A stretch of DNA of 64,000 nucleotides from the NCBI RefSeq assembly GCF_943734655.1, contig NC_071353.1:136871907-136935906 (forward strand), written 5' to 3'. Position 1 is the first letter of the stretch. Every line of letters begins with the position of its first letter. The notes under the pieces were generated by a model, which saw nothing but the letters and a program-made list of their open reading frames with translations, was not told the DNA's origin and ran no database searches. This DNA is from Sabethes cyaneus. Taxonomy: Eukaryota > Arthropoda > Insecta > Diptera > Culicidae. Of this stretch, positions 11,283 through 22,174 are shown one piece after another. The position numbers were made by a program, and so were the translations under genes.

Positions 11283-11760
11283 TTGTGAGATCGATCCTAG
11301 AAACTAATTCTGTGCCCATTTCACGCCAACTGGTGCAACAGAATAGAAGCGGTGCAGAAGAAATTTATCCGCTACGCGCTTCGCCATTTGCCTTGGAGTG
11401 ACCCGTTGAACCTGCCATCATACGAAGATCGCTGCCGACTTCTTGGTATTCAGCCTTTGGAGTTGAGACGACGAATTGCCCAAGCTGTTTTCGCTGCGAA
11501 GCTTCTATCCAACCAAGTGGACTGTCCTTCGCTACTGGAGCAGTTGAACATATATGCTCCTGTTAGGCAGTTACGGTAAAGGAATTTTCTGTACCTAGAG
11601 CCGCGGTACCGCCAATTTGGAGCTCATGAACCTGTCAGAATTATGTGCCAACGTTTCAATGAAATGTATGAGTTATTTGACTTCAATGTTCCAGTTCATG
11701 TTTTTCGAGAGCGACTAGTCAATGTTTTCAATAGAAGCCAGAATTATTTTATTCATTAAG
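11283..11760 (+). pseudogene. LINE C-terminal domain and 3' UTR start
   Basis: After the stop at 11268 a short duplication (GAGCTCTTGTGA twice) disrupts the frame. Codons then resume as LVRSILETNSV, NRIEAVQKKFIRYALRHLPW and SYEDRCRLLGIQPLELRR. This is the conserved post-RT segment of Jockey/I-group LINEs. A further stop at 11577 and frame changes precede the terminal residues FNVPVHVFRERLVNVFN and a final TAA at 11758. Confidence 0.85.
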
Positions 11761-11784
11761 ACAAACAGTTAGATGAATTTTTTG

Positions 11785-11822
11785 TAATAAATAATAATAA
11801 TAATAATAATAACAATAATAAA
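11785..11822 (+). repeat. (TAA)n 3' tail of the LINE
   Basis: About ten TAA/AAT triplets with one AAC interruption, 25 bp after the last stop codon. Tandem TAA tails mark the 3' end of some non-LTR elements. Confidence 0.85.
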
Positions 11823-11875
11823 TTTTAATTTTGAGAGTATTTCGCGTGAAGTATATCCATAACATTATTCTTAAA

Positions 11876-12310
11876 TTAGTTGAATTCAAATCTTTCTCCC
11901 TTTGCTTTAATTACCAGTGGCAATCGTTGTTGACATGTGCTACAGCTGGTGCGCACGATACCCGAAGGCATTCCATCCCAAATGATCTTCAAACACTGTT
12001 TGAAAGTATCCACAGTCAACCCTTTCGTGCTCCCTAGTTTTCCTAGCATGTATAACCGCATACATAGAAGTCGACAGGATTCAAATCAGGTGAAGAGGCA
12101 GGTCACTCTTCCGAAGAAACGAAATCCGGAAAATTTGCCTCACACCAAGCGTTTGTAGCTTTCGCCTGGTGAGACGGTGCGGAATCTTTTTGGAAGCAGT
12201 ATGGTGCATCCTTAATAATGTTTTTTGACGATGGGAAGTAAATGGTTCTTCAAACAAAAACCAACAAAGCCATGGGTATAAACGTCCTGTTGAGAACTTG
12301 ACCCTTCTTT
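11876..12310 (-). pseudogene. maT / DD37D-type Tc1-mariner transposase C-terminal half
   Basis: On the minus strand, reading from 12300 down, the translation gives DAPYCFQKDSAPSHQAKATNAW, a catalytic D block resembling QQDGAPxH. It continues CEANFPDFVSSEE, a stop (TGA where TGG is expected), then SSPDLNPVDFYV with the conserved second acidic region. After a frame change it ends KQCLKIIWDGMPSGIVR and RLPLVIKAKGERFEF. This is the C-terminal half of a Tc1/mariner transposase of the maT or DD37D kind. At least one stop and one frameshift make it dead. No terminal inverted repeats were found, and its end lies only about 55 bp from the LINE tail. Confidence 0.8.
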
Positions 12311-15175
12311 ATCGACAGACTACGCAGCCGGTTATTAGAATGCAGGACAATTACGGGGCAAGTGCAATCTTACTGGCTCTAGCTGCACTACCCAGCCTAG
12401 GTTCGAAGATAATCAAGCAGATCGTTGGCAGTTTCACTCGAATTACTAAACACAATGTTAATCCATCCATGGGATCTTTACTTTGTAGATTTACTACCAT
12501 CAATTAATTGAAAATTTCGACCACGCAGACCAACAGAGTATAGCGCGCATGATACGAACAAATTGTTACACAGTTTTATAGCATTTTACAAACATAAAAT
12601 CAATTGACTATGAAACATTCAAGCTGAAATGCTCGTAAACGGAGGCAACACTAACCCATAAACAGCAGCGTGGTTGTTTGTTTTTAACGAGTCCGTGTGA
12701 AACGGATTCAATCCGTCAGCAGGCTTTCGGTTGAGGACTTTCAAACTACCTATTATCACACCAGCAGCCAGCGGGCGTTGATAGAGCGGAAGTGCGTTGC
12801 TTTTTTTTCCACTGTCTCTATCCCTCTCTGTCTCGCCCCACTACGAACAACAATCACGAGACCGGAAATCATATGCTACAAATTGAACAATAACAATAAC
12901 AATCATCATCAGTAACCGACAGCGGTAATATGGTGCTCACTCACATTGGGCATTGCGTCGTGATATCGCTTTCAGGCGTTGTTCCTCCGTCAACCATCCT
13001 CCCAGCTCACCCAGCCAGGGCAGTCGTCCTCGCAACAGTATGTCGCGGTCATGTTCATAATTATTAATTCATAAAGTGGTTGCGACCGGATTACCTGATG
13101 ATTCGGTGTGAAAGCCATGAGCCTAGCGGCGGTGCCGCCGCCCGCCAGCCATTCGGGGCGCGGGGGATGCTGCCCAGCTGTGAAAATCGGAGCTGTTTAC
13201 TCTTACTTATGCTTGGAGCTCGGAGCGCATTCCGCAGCGCACGTTTATTTTGGCAATCAATCGACGGTTTGTGTGAAGTTTGAAACAGATTTAATGAAAC
13301 AATTATCAGGGTGGTGATCCGGGATGGGTTGGGGTCGGATTGTTAGATTGGTCTTTTAGAGAACGTGTTCAATTTTCTACAAATCAAATAACCGGTCCAA
13401 AGAAAGTTGAAATCCGCTGGTTCAACAGGCAGTATTTTTCGCACAAGCCTCACAATGTTTAAAAGCATTTTTTTCTTGTTTTTAAATGAATTCGATTTAT
13501 GGAACAATTAATTTTCCCGGGTGGACAAATCTGGACAAGGGTGCGGCCTCGGTAGCTGCGTGATAGTGATAATTTATTTGACGGCAGGTGGACTGTTGGC
13601 CCGGTTGAATCCGGGCAATAACTGCTTGATAGGTTTCCCCGTTCAATGAACAAAAAAACTTTTTTTGGACAAAAAAAAACGGACCGAAACTGCACCTACC
13701 ATGCGTATCCATTAAAAATGATAATTTATTTTATTAGATTATATTAGACATCACTCGAACGATATACCATTCAATCGATATAATATAATTTATTTTCTAG
13801 TTAGAATTGTGGCCACTGTCTGATAGCTGTTCGGTGTTTGAATACGGGTTGGAACAACCGTAATTGGCTGCGTTTGATTCCGGATGCGTTCGCGTGCGGT
13901 TTCCGATATATTCCTAGGTACATATGAACAGGACTGACTCGGATTGGTTGGGGTTTTGCTTTATCGCACCGTCATGCACCCGTAACATGGAAACGAGAAA
14001 TTATCTATTCTACCACCTACGTAGATTAGCGGATTCCGGCCAATCCCACGCAAAGCTCGGTGCGGGTTCGGTATGGTTACTCGAGGAGGCGAAATTTGTC
14101 CGCAACAATTTAAGCTGGAACGCATTTGGAAAAGTTGAGCATAAATGAATTGAATTGAAACTATAAATGGCTTAGAATGGAGCTTCAAGTTTTCAAAATA
14201 TTTCAAATTCAAATAGGACGTTCAAAATTTATTGTTTGTCCATACAACACACTATGTGGTTGATGAGTTATTTTTTCCTTTTATCTACTTGATCGGTTAA
14301 TCCAACAGGCACTGAACCACTAGAATGTTGTTACTAAAACAACGCATCAGTTGAAGTGCTGCTGTCGTTTCTCTATGGATTGCGTATGGGTTGCAATCGC
14401 GTGAATCTGCGAATCTGCTAGCTGACTGGCAGGAGAGCTAAATATCGGATCGGAGCCTGTCTGAATGTGGTAGCAAATTTATGACGATGCATTCATGGCT
14501 CGTATTCCAGGAATTCACCACCACCAGGCACCAGGTCGGTGGTCGGTGGTCTTCATACTCGGAAATATTCTATAGAAGAGATTTTTATGCAGCATGCAGC
14601 CTGATTTGTCCTTTCAGTGCACTTTACTGCTCCGTTTGTTCGGTCGGCTGGATTGGAGCGCCAAAATTGTGCCACTATACTGAAGCAGGGGGTTAATTTT
14701 TTATGAACAATATTCGATTTTTCTCCTCTTCTAGCCGAGTACTTTTTGCTGCTACCTATTACTCAGCGTGCTTGCTTTTATGATGATGACGGTGCTGATG
14801 ATGGTGGTAGCGGTGGTGATCATCATCATTTTCAAACATCATAAATTGTGGTGTCACAATATGTACAGCAGGATGTTTTATATTCGCAGTTTGAAACAAA
14901 GTTGGTGTTATCGTGTGAGCGGATAGACGGCAATTTGGGCATTATTTTGGTTTATTGATATGAATACGATGTTTCATGCTATGATGAATTATGCTAGAAT
15001 GTATTATTTAGAACATTCAGGTTACATTGAATTGTATCTCAGAGGTAATAAACTTAATAACAGAGCGACACGTAAAAACATTGATTGTGACTTTTTCTAT
15101 AACCGCAAGCACATTTCCCCGACATAAAAAATTAAGTTATTTACAATGAAACTTTTGGTTTTGGGAAGTTGTTTG
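12311..15175. other. Unannotated intronic DNA
   Basis: A mixed interval. Around 12.65-13.3 kb it is GC-richer and free of recognisable repeats, which could be non-transposon intron or regulatory DNA. A GAT/GGT trinucleotide stretch lies at 14781-14830. No gene-like frame has a motif; the frames at 13080-13317 and 13924-14148 have no support. Confidence 0.4.
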
Positions 15176-15376
15176 ATGCAAAGTATGATTAATTGGATGA
15201 TTTGAAAAATTTCGATATAGACCAAAAATAAATTGGGTTGTTCAATGGCAGTTGAGGCTCGTACCCACGCTCTTTCGGTTGGTACCCGAATGTTTTACTC
15301 GCTAAGCTACTGCCACCCGTTATATTAATGAGTCTAATACCTGGTTTTGTTTTACTCTTCTCATGTATGGAGGGAT
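15176..15376 (-). mobile_element. tRNA-like SINE, copy 1
   Basis: Minus-strand copy of a family also present at 16320-16508 and 46964-47160. It carries a box A-like TAGCTTAGCGAG and, about 40 nt later, a box B-like GTACGAGCCTC, the spacing of a tRNA-type RNA polymerase III promoter. The stretch CATTCGGGTACCAACCGAAA between the boxes is almost identical in copies 1 and 3. The body ends in a short unrelated segment (ATCGAAATTTTTCA). It is noncoding and nonautonomous, presumably moved by a LINE. It resembles the tRNA-related SINEs of Aedes such as Feilai in design; I cannot confirm the family. Confidence 0.75.
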
Positions 15377-15449
15377 TATAGCTAATTTCTGTCGTTGTTA
15401 AGAAAGCCGCTTCAATTTCCTGCGTTTTGAATAAATTTAACGAATACAC

Positions 15450-15628
15450 TCAAGACTTTTTACACGGTTTGTTTTTTCGATTATTAACAACAGGGCAATT
15501 TAGGGACCATTGATTTATTTCTCAATACATTTGGGAGAGGCCCGACATTCGTCACGTAGTTTGTAAATGGTCCCCCATTTGCACCGTTCTGGAGTAATCG
15601 AAAAAAACATCGTGTAAAAAAAACTTGA
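15450..15628. mobile_element. MITE with 26-bp terminal inverted repeats
   Basis: The left arm reads TTTTTACACGGTTTG then TTTTTTCGATTA. The right arm reads TAATCGAAAAAAACATCGTG then TAAAAA, its inverse with two or three mismatches. The total is about 175 bp, noncoding, and lies directly beside SINE copy 1. Target duplication is not clear. Confidence 0.7.
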
Positions 15629-16319
15629 CTATAATTCAAAAGTTTTTATGCTGATTTAACTCAAGCACTCTTACCTTCCGGTCTCCGGTGGCACTTTAAT
15701 TTTACCCAAAAGCGATTATTATAAGCATTTTATTGAAATTACCCAACTGACTATATTTCTTAAATTCGTCGTACCATTTTAAAATCCATCCATCAAAATT
15801 TTCTATCGTCTGAACCAACAATCACGACGATGTTTACGAAATTAGTGCGCAAGTATTTGTGTAGGAAAGCACGACAAATGTCATCCCGCAAAAATTTCTG
15901 CGGATCATGCAAGTTTTCCCGGCTGTAGAATAACAGCAATGTGTTCCGTAAGATATTTTTATTTTGTGAATGACGGAAACTGAATCGATTAGTCGGCATT
16001 TTTTCTTCGTCGCACGAAAAAAGGTGGAAAAATTCTTTGATAAAAAGTATTTAAACAGATCTCAGCCCACTTTTATTGATCGCACTCGACAGCTAACAAA
16101 CTGCAATATTAGTGAATAACTAATTTTACAGTATGTGTCATAAAAACACTGATATTTTTAATAATTTGTATTAAATAGAACGGGATTAGGCAATTACGAC
16201 AAAGCTGCAACAGGCCCTATATTCTTGTCTCGTTTAACTTTTCGGTGTCTATCTGCTCGGCGGTCATACAAAAATAATATCGCCGCATAAGAATATGTGG
16301 TGTATATACAAGGGAATAA
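15629..16319. other. Unannotated intronic DNA
   Basis: AT-rich, no recognisable domain or repeat ends. Confidence 0.4.
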
Positions 16320-16508
16320 TAGAATTGGGAGTATTAAGTAAAACTAGATGTTAGACGACCTGATATAACGGGCGGCAGTAGTTTAGTGCATTCGGATACC
16401 AACCGAAAGAGCGTAGGTGCGAGCCCCAACTTCCATTGCCCAACCCGATATATTTTTTGTCTCTATCGAAATTTTTCAGTTCATTCAATTATTCTTCATC
16501 AGATACCT
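16320..16508 (+). mobile_element. tRNA-like SINE, copy 2
   Basis: Plus-strand copy sharing GGCGGCAGTAGTTTAG with copy 3 and CCAACCGAAAGAGCGT with both others. It lacks about 9 bp (the GAGTAAAAC segment) just after box A. The box B-like part is GTGCGAGCCCC. A degenerate 12-mer minisatellite starts about 230 bp further on, as it also does right after copy 3. Confidence 0.75.
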
Positions 16509-16734
16509 CCTCCCTTTCTTTCTTCATTGATCTATGTTCGATTTTTATGCAATAGTTAAGCCCTTAAAAACGTATTAGATTCACTTTGACGAAAAAATAT
16601 GTTGACTTAATTTGGCTCCACTGTCTTGGAGATATTCCGGATCATAGTGGGATTATTTTTTTAGCCTATAAGTTGTAGACGGCGTAGACACTAACTGGCG
16701 TCTAGGCACGTAAAGTGAAGGTGGGGCACAGACC

Positions 16735-16985
16735 TAGACTTAAAAGTGTACCTCGAAACTGGGATTAAAATTGACTTGTAATAAAACTTTAAGTTGTTCA
16801 TAAATTGAAATTAAATTAATTAAAAATTTGACTTAAAATGATACATGAAATAGAACTTGATATTGAATTAAATTGGGCTTGACATTGCATTTGAAATTAG
16901 ACTTGAAACAAGATTTAACAACCGAGTTTTAAATTTAGAATTAAATTGAAATTGAATTTGATTTGGATTCGGACTTTAAATCTGT
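16735..16985. repeat. Degenerate TTGAAATTxGAC minisatellite, tract 1
   Basis: A run of loosely conserved roughly 12-bp words of the type GAAATTGAACTT / GACTTGAAATTA. Similar tracts lie at 37195-37450 and 47165-47540. Tracts 1 and 2 share a lead-in ending GGTGGGGCAC. No coding capacity. Confidence 0.75.
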
Positions 16986-17890
16986 AATAGAGGTCAGTAG
17001 ATCTAGGAAAATAAATAAACCTAGATAGATGTGATCTCGACGGAGGGCTGCCCCCCGCGGAGGCCGCCGCTTCCGACGGCAGGTCGCCGGCAACACTCGC
17101 GGCCTGTGGCCGTCTCGCGCTGAATTATCTCATGTTACTATTGATAGGTTTTGGTGGTCTTGCTATTGACTAATGTTTTATGAAAGAGTCTAAAATTTCT
17201 CGAGTTCGATTAGTTTTTGAGCTACGCAAAAATTTCTGATTTATTTGTATGAGAGTCCTTATCCCCCTACCATAGGGGTAAGGGGCTTCAAACCATCATA
17301 AAAACAATTCCTGCCTCCAAAACCCCCACATGTCAAATTTGGTTCCATTTGCTTGATTAGTTCTCTAGTTATGAGGAAGTTTGTATTTCATTTGTATAGG
17401 AGCCCCCCCCCTCCTAAAGTGCGGAGGGGTACTAATTCACAATAGAAAAAATTCTTGCCTCCAGAAACCTTCACATGCCAAATTTGGTTCCATTTGCTTG
17501 ATTAGTTCTCGAGTTATGAGGAAATTTGTATTTCGTTTGGATGGAAGAACCCCCCCCCCCCGCTCTTAAAAGGGAGAGGAGTATTCTCCTTCTTAAGAGG
17601 GGTCTCAATTCATCATAGAAAAAATTCTTGTCTCCAAAAACACCCTCAAGCTAAATTTTGTTTCATTTGCTTGATTAGTTCTCGAGTTATGCAGAAATTT
17701 GTGTTTCATTTGTATGGGAGCCCCCCCTCTTAGTGGGGAGAGGGGTCTTTAGCCATCATAAGAACCTTCCCTAGCTCCAAAAACCTCTACATGCAAATTT
17801 TCATGCCGATTGGTTCAGTAGTTTTCGATTCTATAAGGAACATCCCGACAGACAGACAGTTAGCCAGAAATCCATTTTTATAGGTGTAGA
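16986..17890 (-). mobile_element. Helitron A (nonautonomous, 3'-truncated)
   Basis: Minus-strand copy of the Helitron family also seen at 51620-53999 and 57075-58868. Its 5' end (at 17890) reads TCTACACCTATAAAAA, matching the TC start of the others. It holds about three roughly 145-bp tandem units (GGTTCCATTTGCTTGATTAG, then a C-run/G-run hairpin) plus the terminal unit. It also has the GC-rich segment with GCCGCCGCTTCC. The 3' CTAG end is absent: similarity stops near GTAATAGAGGTCAG at 16986. There is no Rep/helicase gene, so it is nonautonomous. The base before the 5' end is not the expected A, so that edge may be mutated. Confidence 0.8.
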
Positions 17891-18814
17891 AGATTAGAGG
17901 ATTTGTTTATAATGTGATGTGCAATGTGTGTAACGGGACAGAGGGAAAGGGTTAGAGTCATTCAGTCAGTCGTGAGATTGTGAACAAGCAGGTTATCACA
18001 TTGGCGATCTATTGCCTAATCGAACTTTCGGGATGAATTACGTGGTAAAATATGAGGTTAAGAAAAATGGAATATATTTTTGAAGCGCAATGAAATGCAT
18101 CGCATATTAATGAAGTCGGGAAGGCTAAATTTCACACGAGAAAGACGTGGTCAATCACATCGGAATTTATTGAGATTGATCCCAAAGCGGTAGCAAACTT
18201 CATTTTCAAATACAATTTAAGAGTAATTTTGGATACAGATTGATTGAATCAACCGGAAACTCAACTGGAGTAATAATATAATTCATCTTCTAAAAATTGA
18301 TTTACATACTATTACAATAAAAGGAAACTTCTATCTTTTATTATCGACAGGTAGTATTTAGGTTTGTGAGCAATTAAGCAGTATTATTGAATACTGGGTA
18401 GCGGATTTTTGGTCGCATTTGAACACTTTGGCTTATAATAACGATCATTGAACAAATGGCATATGTTCGATGTTTCGTATACATCAAAAATAGATGGTAA
18501 AACAGTTTGGCAAATTGGTATTAAAGTTGAACTGGCGAAAGGGCCATGGCCGAAGTCTATTAATGACTTAGGACAATGTTTTGGAACCATTAAAATAGTG
18601 CATTGGTAGAGTATCATGGCCATTTACCTCAGCAAGGTAAGGTTGATAGACGTACAACATCAATGACAAGATATTGTGAATACTGCGACTATTATGCGAG
18701 ACCTAACATGTTTTTTAGGAAAAATAAAGCTGATATGCAGCATACTGAAACTTTTTCTGAAATGGAGCAATATTTATCAAAGGATTTCATAGGATAAGGA
18801 CTTTTATGAGTAAT
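17891..18814. other. Unannotated intronic DNA
   Basis: AT-rich without a recognised element. Short frames at 18384-18623 and 18603-18797 show no motif. Confidence 0.4.
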
Positions 18815-18874
18815 TTTACTTACTTACTTAAGTGGCTTGCCGTCCCAAGACAAAGCCTGATGAACACGGTTTCT

Positions 18875-19189
18875 TCAGTTAACTCGGTTGTGGACTATCG
18901 CACTCCAATTCCTTGGACATCGAACACTCTCCGCCCAATCTCGCTCCACCTTATCTAACCATCTTGCTCGCTGCTCCCATGGTGGTCTTTTTCCTTTCGG
19001 ATTTGAAGCGAAAACCATCATTGCAGGGTAGTTGTCCGGCATTCTTGCAACATGCCCTGCCCATTGTATCCGTCCAGCTTTAGCCACCTTTTGAATACTG
19101 ACTTCGTCATAGAGCTGTGCGGGTTCATGGTTCAACCTCCGCCTCCATACTCCGTTCTCCTGTATGCCACCGAAGATCGTTCTTAGCAC
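18875..19189 (-). pseudogene. RTE C-terminal domain
   Basis: The 104-residue frame contains MLRTIFGG, ENGVWRRRLNHE and AKAGRIQWAGHVARMPD, the hallmark post-RT sequence of RTE-like LINEs. GHVARM is the best-conserved core. It is open end to end but detached from the RT by frame changes between 19.2 and 19.37 kb. Confidence 0.88.
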
Positions 19190-19365
19190 TCATCTTTCGA
19201 AAACTCCGAACACTCGCAGGTCCTCCTCGAGTATTGTCCATATTTCATGCCCGTAGAAAACAACCGGTTTAATAAGCGTCTTTTACAGGGTACACTTTGC
19301 ACGGGGGCTTTAGACGTATTCACCTTTAGCCCAAGCTTTCCTACTCCGCGCTTTAGCCTGGTGTA

Positions 19366-19880
19366 CTATTCAGCCACCGCCGCAGATGTTCTGCCGATGA
19401 TATACATGTCATCGGCAAAGCAGACGAATTGACTAGATTTGTTAAAGATCGTGCCCCGCGTGTTGATATCCGCTCGGTTCATAACATTTTCTAGTGCTAT
19501 GCTGTACAGCAGGCATGAAAGACCACCTTGATGAAGCCCTCTGTGTGATTCGAATGAACTTGATATTCCACCCAAAATCCGTCACAGCTCTGTTTACCCA
19601 TTCATCGTAGATTTAATCAGTTTGATATACTTTATGGGGAAGCTGTTCTCATCCATGATTTTCCATAGCTCTTTCCAGTCGATGGTATCATATGCGGCTT
19701 TAAAGTCAACGAACAAATGGTGTGCGTGGGAACTCTGTATTCACGGCCCTTTTGGAGGATCTGCCGTAGTGTAAATATTTGATCCGTTGTTGACCGACCT
19801 TCGACGAAGCCGGCTTGATAAGTTCCTACAAATCTATTAGCAATTGGTGATAGTCGGCGCTCGGCGGAAAGTGGTGACAC
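19366..19880 (-). pseudogene. RTE reverse transcriptase core, frameshifted
   Basis: Two readable pieces. At 19880-19632 the text contains YQAGFVEGRSTTDQIFTLRQ (RT block 2). At 19575-19366 it contains GLHQGGLSCLLYSIALENV and FADDMYIIGRT, the catalytic box, with both aspartates kept. GLHQGG replaces GLRQGD, a damaged block 4. The pieces are in different frames. Confidence 0.87.
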
Positions 19881-20309
19881 TTTATAGGCACTTTATAGGT
19901 GACATTGAGAACGGTGATCACTCGATAGTTCTCACAGTTCAACCTGTCGCCCTTTTTGTAGAACGGACAGATAACGCCATCTTTTCACTGATCCGTATCT
20001 CAAATTCCAACAATTAACCAGTGCATATAAACGGCCAGCTTTTATGGTACCATTTTAATAAACCGATGCCTTATTTTCCGGCTAATTTATTGTTCCTTAG
20101 CTGCATGCTGGCCTCCTTAACTTCCCCGTTCGTTGCACCGAAGAAATCGTTTTCCCTGCTGCTATTGTTTTCTGCATGGGCGCCATTCAGGTGTTCATCG
20201 AAGTGCTGCTACCACCTATCGGTCACCTCACGATTATCCGTCATAATACTGCCATTCATATCCCGAAACACTTCGGCTCGCGGCACAAAGCCTTTGAATT
20301 TGAGATTTG

Positions 20310-20443
20310 AAGATAGAATTAACAAAAGGGCGAATGTCGCAAGCGTAAGCAAACCGAGTGAGGGTTGATTTTCCTACGCTGGTCCAGCAAAAAGTAACTT
20401 TCACTCGTTTTGTTTACATTCGCCCTTTTGTTAATTCTATCTT
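20310..20443. mobile_element. MITE with 28-bp perfect inverted repeats
   Basis: The left arm AAGATAGAATTAACAAAAGG continues GCGAATGT; the right arm is its exact inverse, ending CTATCTT. The weaker inverse similarity extends further inward (GAGTGAGGGTTG against its partner). The element is 134 bp and splits the RTE linker: the codon text before (FRKKKRCLEE) and after (AEVFRDMNGSIMTD) both belong to RTE on the minus strand. The insertion is therefore younger than the RTE copy. GATTT occurs close to both ends, but no adjacent duplication is certain. Confidence 0.82.
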
Positions 20444-20593
20444 GATTTCTACTCTTCCAGGCAGCGCTTTTTCTTGCGGAAGATATGGTTTCGCTCAATC
20501 TTCTTCTGTTTATGTCTTTTCACTTTCTGACCAGTGTCGAAAAATTCATAGCAGCAAAAAACTCAATGAGATTTCAAGCACCATGAAATTTCA

Positions 20594-20995
20594 ACCTTGA
20601 TCAGAAGCGCCGAACTCACATATGAATTTCTCTCGCTATTATTGGCGATGTCTCTGTTGCTATGCGATGTGAACCAAATTCAGCTGTGAGTATTTTGCTT
20701 ACTTCTTCCACAGCTGGCATTTCACACAACGAACCAGAGAGCGAAAGAGAATTAACCGCCAGAGAAAACATCAGCCGCGGAAAAAGCTAGCACACATTCA
20801 TGAATGAAGATGGCAAACAAATTGGCAGAATTTACATTTTTCCTTCGCGGGAATCGACATTTTCTTAACTATAAAGTAAAAAACCTAATAAGAATTAGAT
20901 AAACATGTAGTTTAACTGTGTGTTTAGTCATTGGCGGAGCTAGTGCTCATTTCTAGGGGTGTGGGGGGGGGGGGCTATAGCCCCGGTATTTTTTT
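20594..20995. other. Non-RTE insertion inside the RTE linker
   Basis: RTE-like codons are lost across this interval and return at about 21.0 kb (HVTWATNEMV on the minus strand reads through 20999-21030). The right part has CATTGGCGGAGCTAGTGC followed by a run of twelve G and CTATAGCCCCGG, which resembles the outer end of hAT-like elements (CAxTGGCGxAGC). The matching second end was not found. Confidence 0.4.
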
Positions 20996-21199
20996 TTCGA
21001 CCATTTCATTGGTCGCCCAAGTCACATGCGCGGTAAAGCTCTCCGTTACTCTAAAAATGGCTGCTTTGATGGTGTTCCAACAGTTCTCGAGAGGGGCTTG
21101 GTCCAGTTCGCCCTCTTCCGGAAGCACAGCTTCAAGTGAGTGCGTAGTTTGCGGCGACGTCTGGCTGATTCAGTCGCGCGAGATTTAATCGGGGCTGGC

Positions 21200-21520
21200 G
21201 TCGGTACCGAATATTGTCACAACGGAGAGTTATGGGTGCATCTTAACCATCATCAGGTGGTGATCCGAGTCAACGTCAACGCTTCGATAGGATTTGATGT
21301 CGATAATGTCTGAGAAGTGCTGACAGTCGATCAACACGTGGTCAATCTGTGATTTTGTCTGATTTGGTGACCTCCAGGTGTACTTGGGTAGGAGTTTGTG
21401 CTGAAAGAAGGTACTACGTATGCTGGTGTGCGTTGAACCCTCCAATCACCGGTTTGTGTTGCTGCTCCAGGCCGAGCTGAGCACTGAAATCCCCGATGAC
21501 GATCTTTATATCATGTTTTG
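21200..21520 (-). pseudogene. RTE endonuclease C-terminus
   Basis: The frame at 21445-21230 includes STFFQHKLLPKYTWRSPN, QIDHVLIDCQHFSDI and VDSDHHLM. QIDHVLID and the SDHHL box are the terminal catalytic region of the endonuclease fold in RTE elements; the SDH triad survives. Everything upstream is frameshifted or missing. Confidence 0.85.
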
Positions 21521-21564
21521 ACAGCTGTCGTATTCACTCGCCAACTTCTGAGGTGAGCCGCGTC

Positions 21565-21690
21565 AGTTTGTCCGGAAAACCATTCTCGTGCTTTTTGCCA
21601 TAACTGCCACAGCATTATCGCGCTCGACTGTAACGTATGCTGCTCTGAAATCCACGATAATATAAGCCAACAACCATATACTTCGTTTTG
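21565..21690 (-). pseudogene. Short second RT fragment
   Basis: The minus strand reads IVDFRAAYVTVERDNAVAVMAKS, a degraded form of the RT block IDFKAAYDSIxRxxLWxIM. It lies upstream of the RTE-1 endonuclease on that strand, so it belongs to another element copy. Only about 40 codons are legible. Confidence 0.6.
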
Positions 21691-22174
21691 GCGGTGTTAA
21701 TTGTAAGTCCTCGCAATCTCGCTGTCCTATCCTTTAAAAGGCATAAAGGCCTTGTCGGAGTTCAAGCTAAATGTTTCGAGCACCCCTACAAACTGCAGCA
21801 CCGATAACGGCTATCACTCACGATCACTGCCGATCGTCAGTAACTCATCTTACACTCATCGCTATTAATCACACGATCTTGAGCTGATCCACCTTCAGTT
21901 CCCATCTGTGTGGGGTATTGATCACTAGAGCTGGCGACCACGTCGAGAAAATTTGTATACAATTAATTATATTATAGTTTAATTAAATAAAGTTTAAAGT
22001 TTAGTACAGTGTATAGTTAAATACATTAAGCCGGTTTTAATATATACTGTGCCGAACATCTTGGCCATCTTGGTGACGGATTTAACCCAAGGAACCTAAG
22101 GATTCCCGAGAACCGTTGGCATCCTAATCAGGCTAGGTGCCAAGGACTAAACTGCGATCGGTGGGTAGGTAGGA
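21691..22174. other. Unannotated intronic DNA
   Basis: Includes an A/T-rich stretch at 21955-22020 and the phrase CTGGCGACCACGTC near 21930, which is reminiscent of the sequence after an LTR. No long terminal repeat pair or gag/pol frame supports an LTR element. Confidence 0.35.

Larger units (their letters stand above)
9032..11822 (+). mobile_element. 5'-truncated LINE (Jockey/I-like), dead
   Basis: About 2.8 kb of a non-LTR retrotransposon: partial apurinic-type endonuclease, full-length reverse transcriptase domain, C-terminal domain, short 3' UTR and a (TAA)n-type tail at 11785-11821. The first recognisable codons are a degraded endonuclease segment (TVFRNDRS, then GGGVLIAISE) ending in a stop near 9120, so the 5' end, including any gag-like ORF1, is missing. 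At least three frameshifts and two stops interrupt the frame. A TAA-repeat tail is known from I-clade elements, while the RT sequence style is Jockey/I-group; I cannot decide the clade. No flanking duplication was identified. Confidence 0.9.
18815..21560 (-). mobile_element. RTE-clade LINE relic 1
   Basis: A minus-strand retrotransposon relic in the correct order: endonuclease C-terminus (about 21.5-21.2 kb), a helical linker (21.2-19.9 kb), reverse transcriptase (19.88-19.37 kb), the RTE-type C-terminal domain (19.19-18.88 kb) and a tetranucleotide tail (AAGT)n at 18815-18831. Short tandem tails and this C-terminal domain are typical of RTE elements, including mosquito JAM1-like ones. Frameshifts and stops are frequent. 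A MITE (20310-20443) and another non-RTE segment (about 20594-20995) interrupt the linker. The 5' part of the endonuclease is missing. Confidence 0.85.

Noticed and set aside
13080..13317. Possible small exon in a GC-rich patch (overlapping frames around MRPDYLMIRCESHEPSG)
   Set aside because: Two overlapping frames of equal length, no flanking splice sites of quality, no domain; composition explains them.
20660..20740. Inverted words CAGCTGTGAG / CACAGCTG suggesting another MITE
   Set aside because: Only 6-8 bp pair, with no target duplication or second family copy.
21900..22030. LTR retrotransposon end (CTGGCGACC primer-site-like word beside an AT-rich stretch)
   Set aside because: No second LTR, TG..CA borders or gag/pol frame was found.
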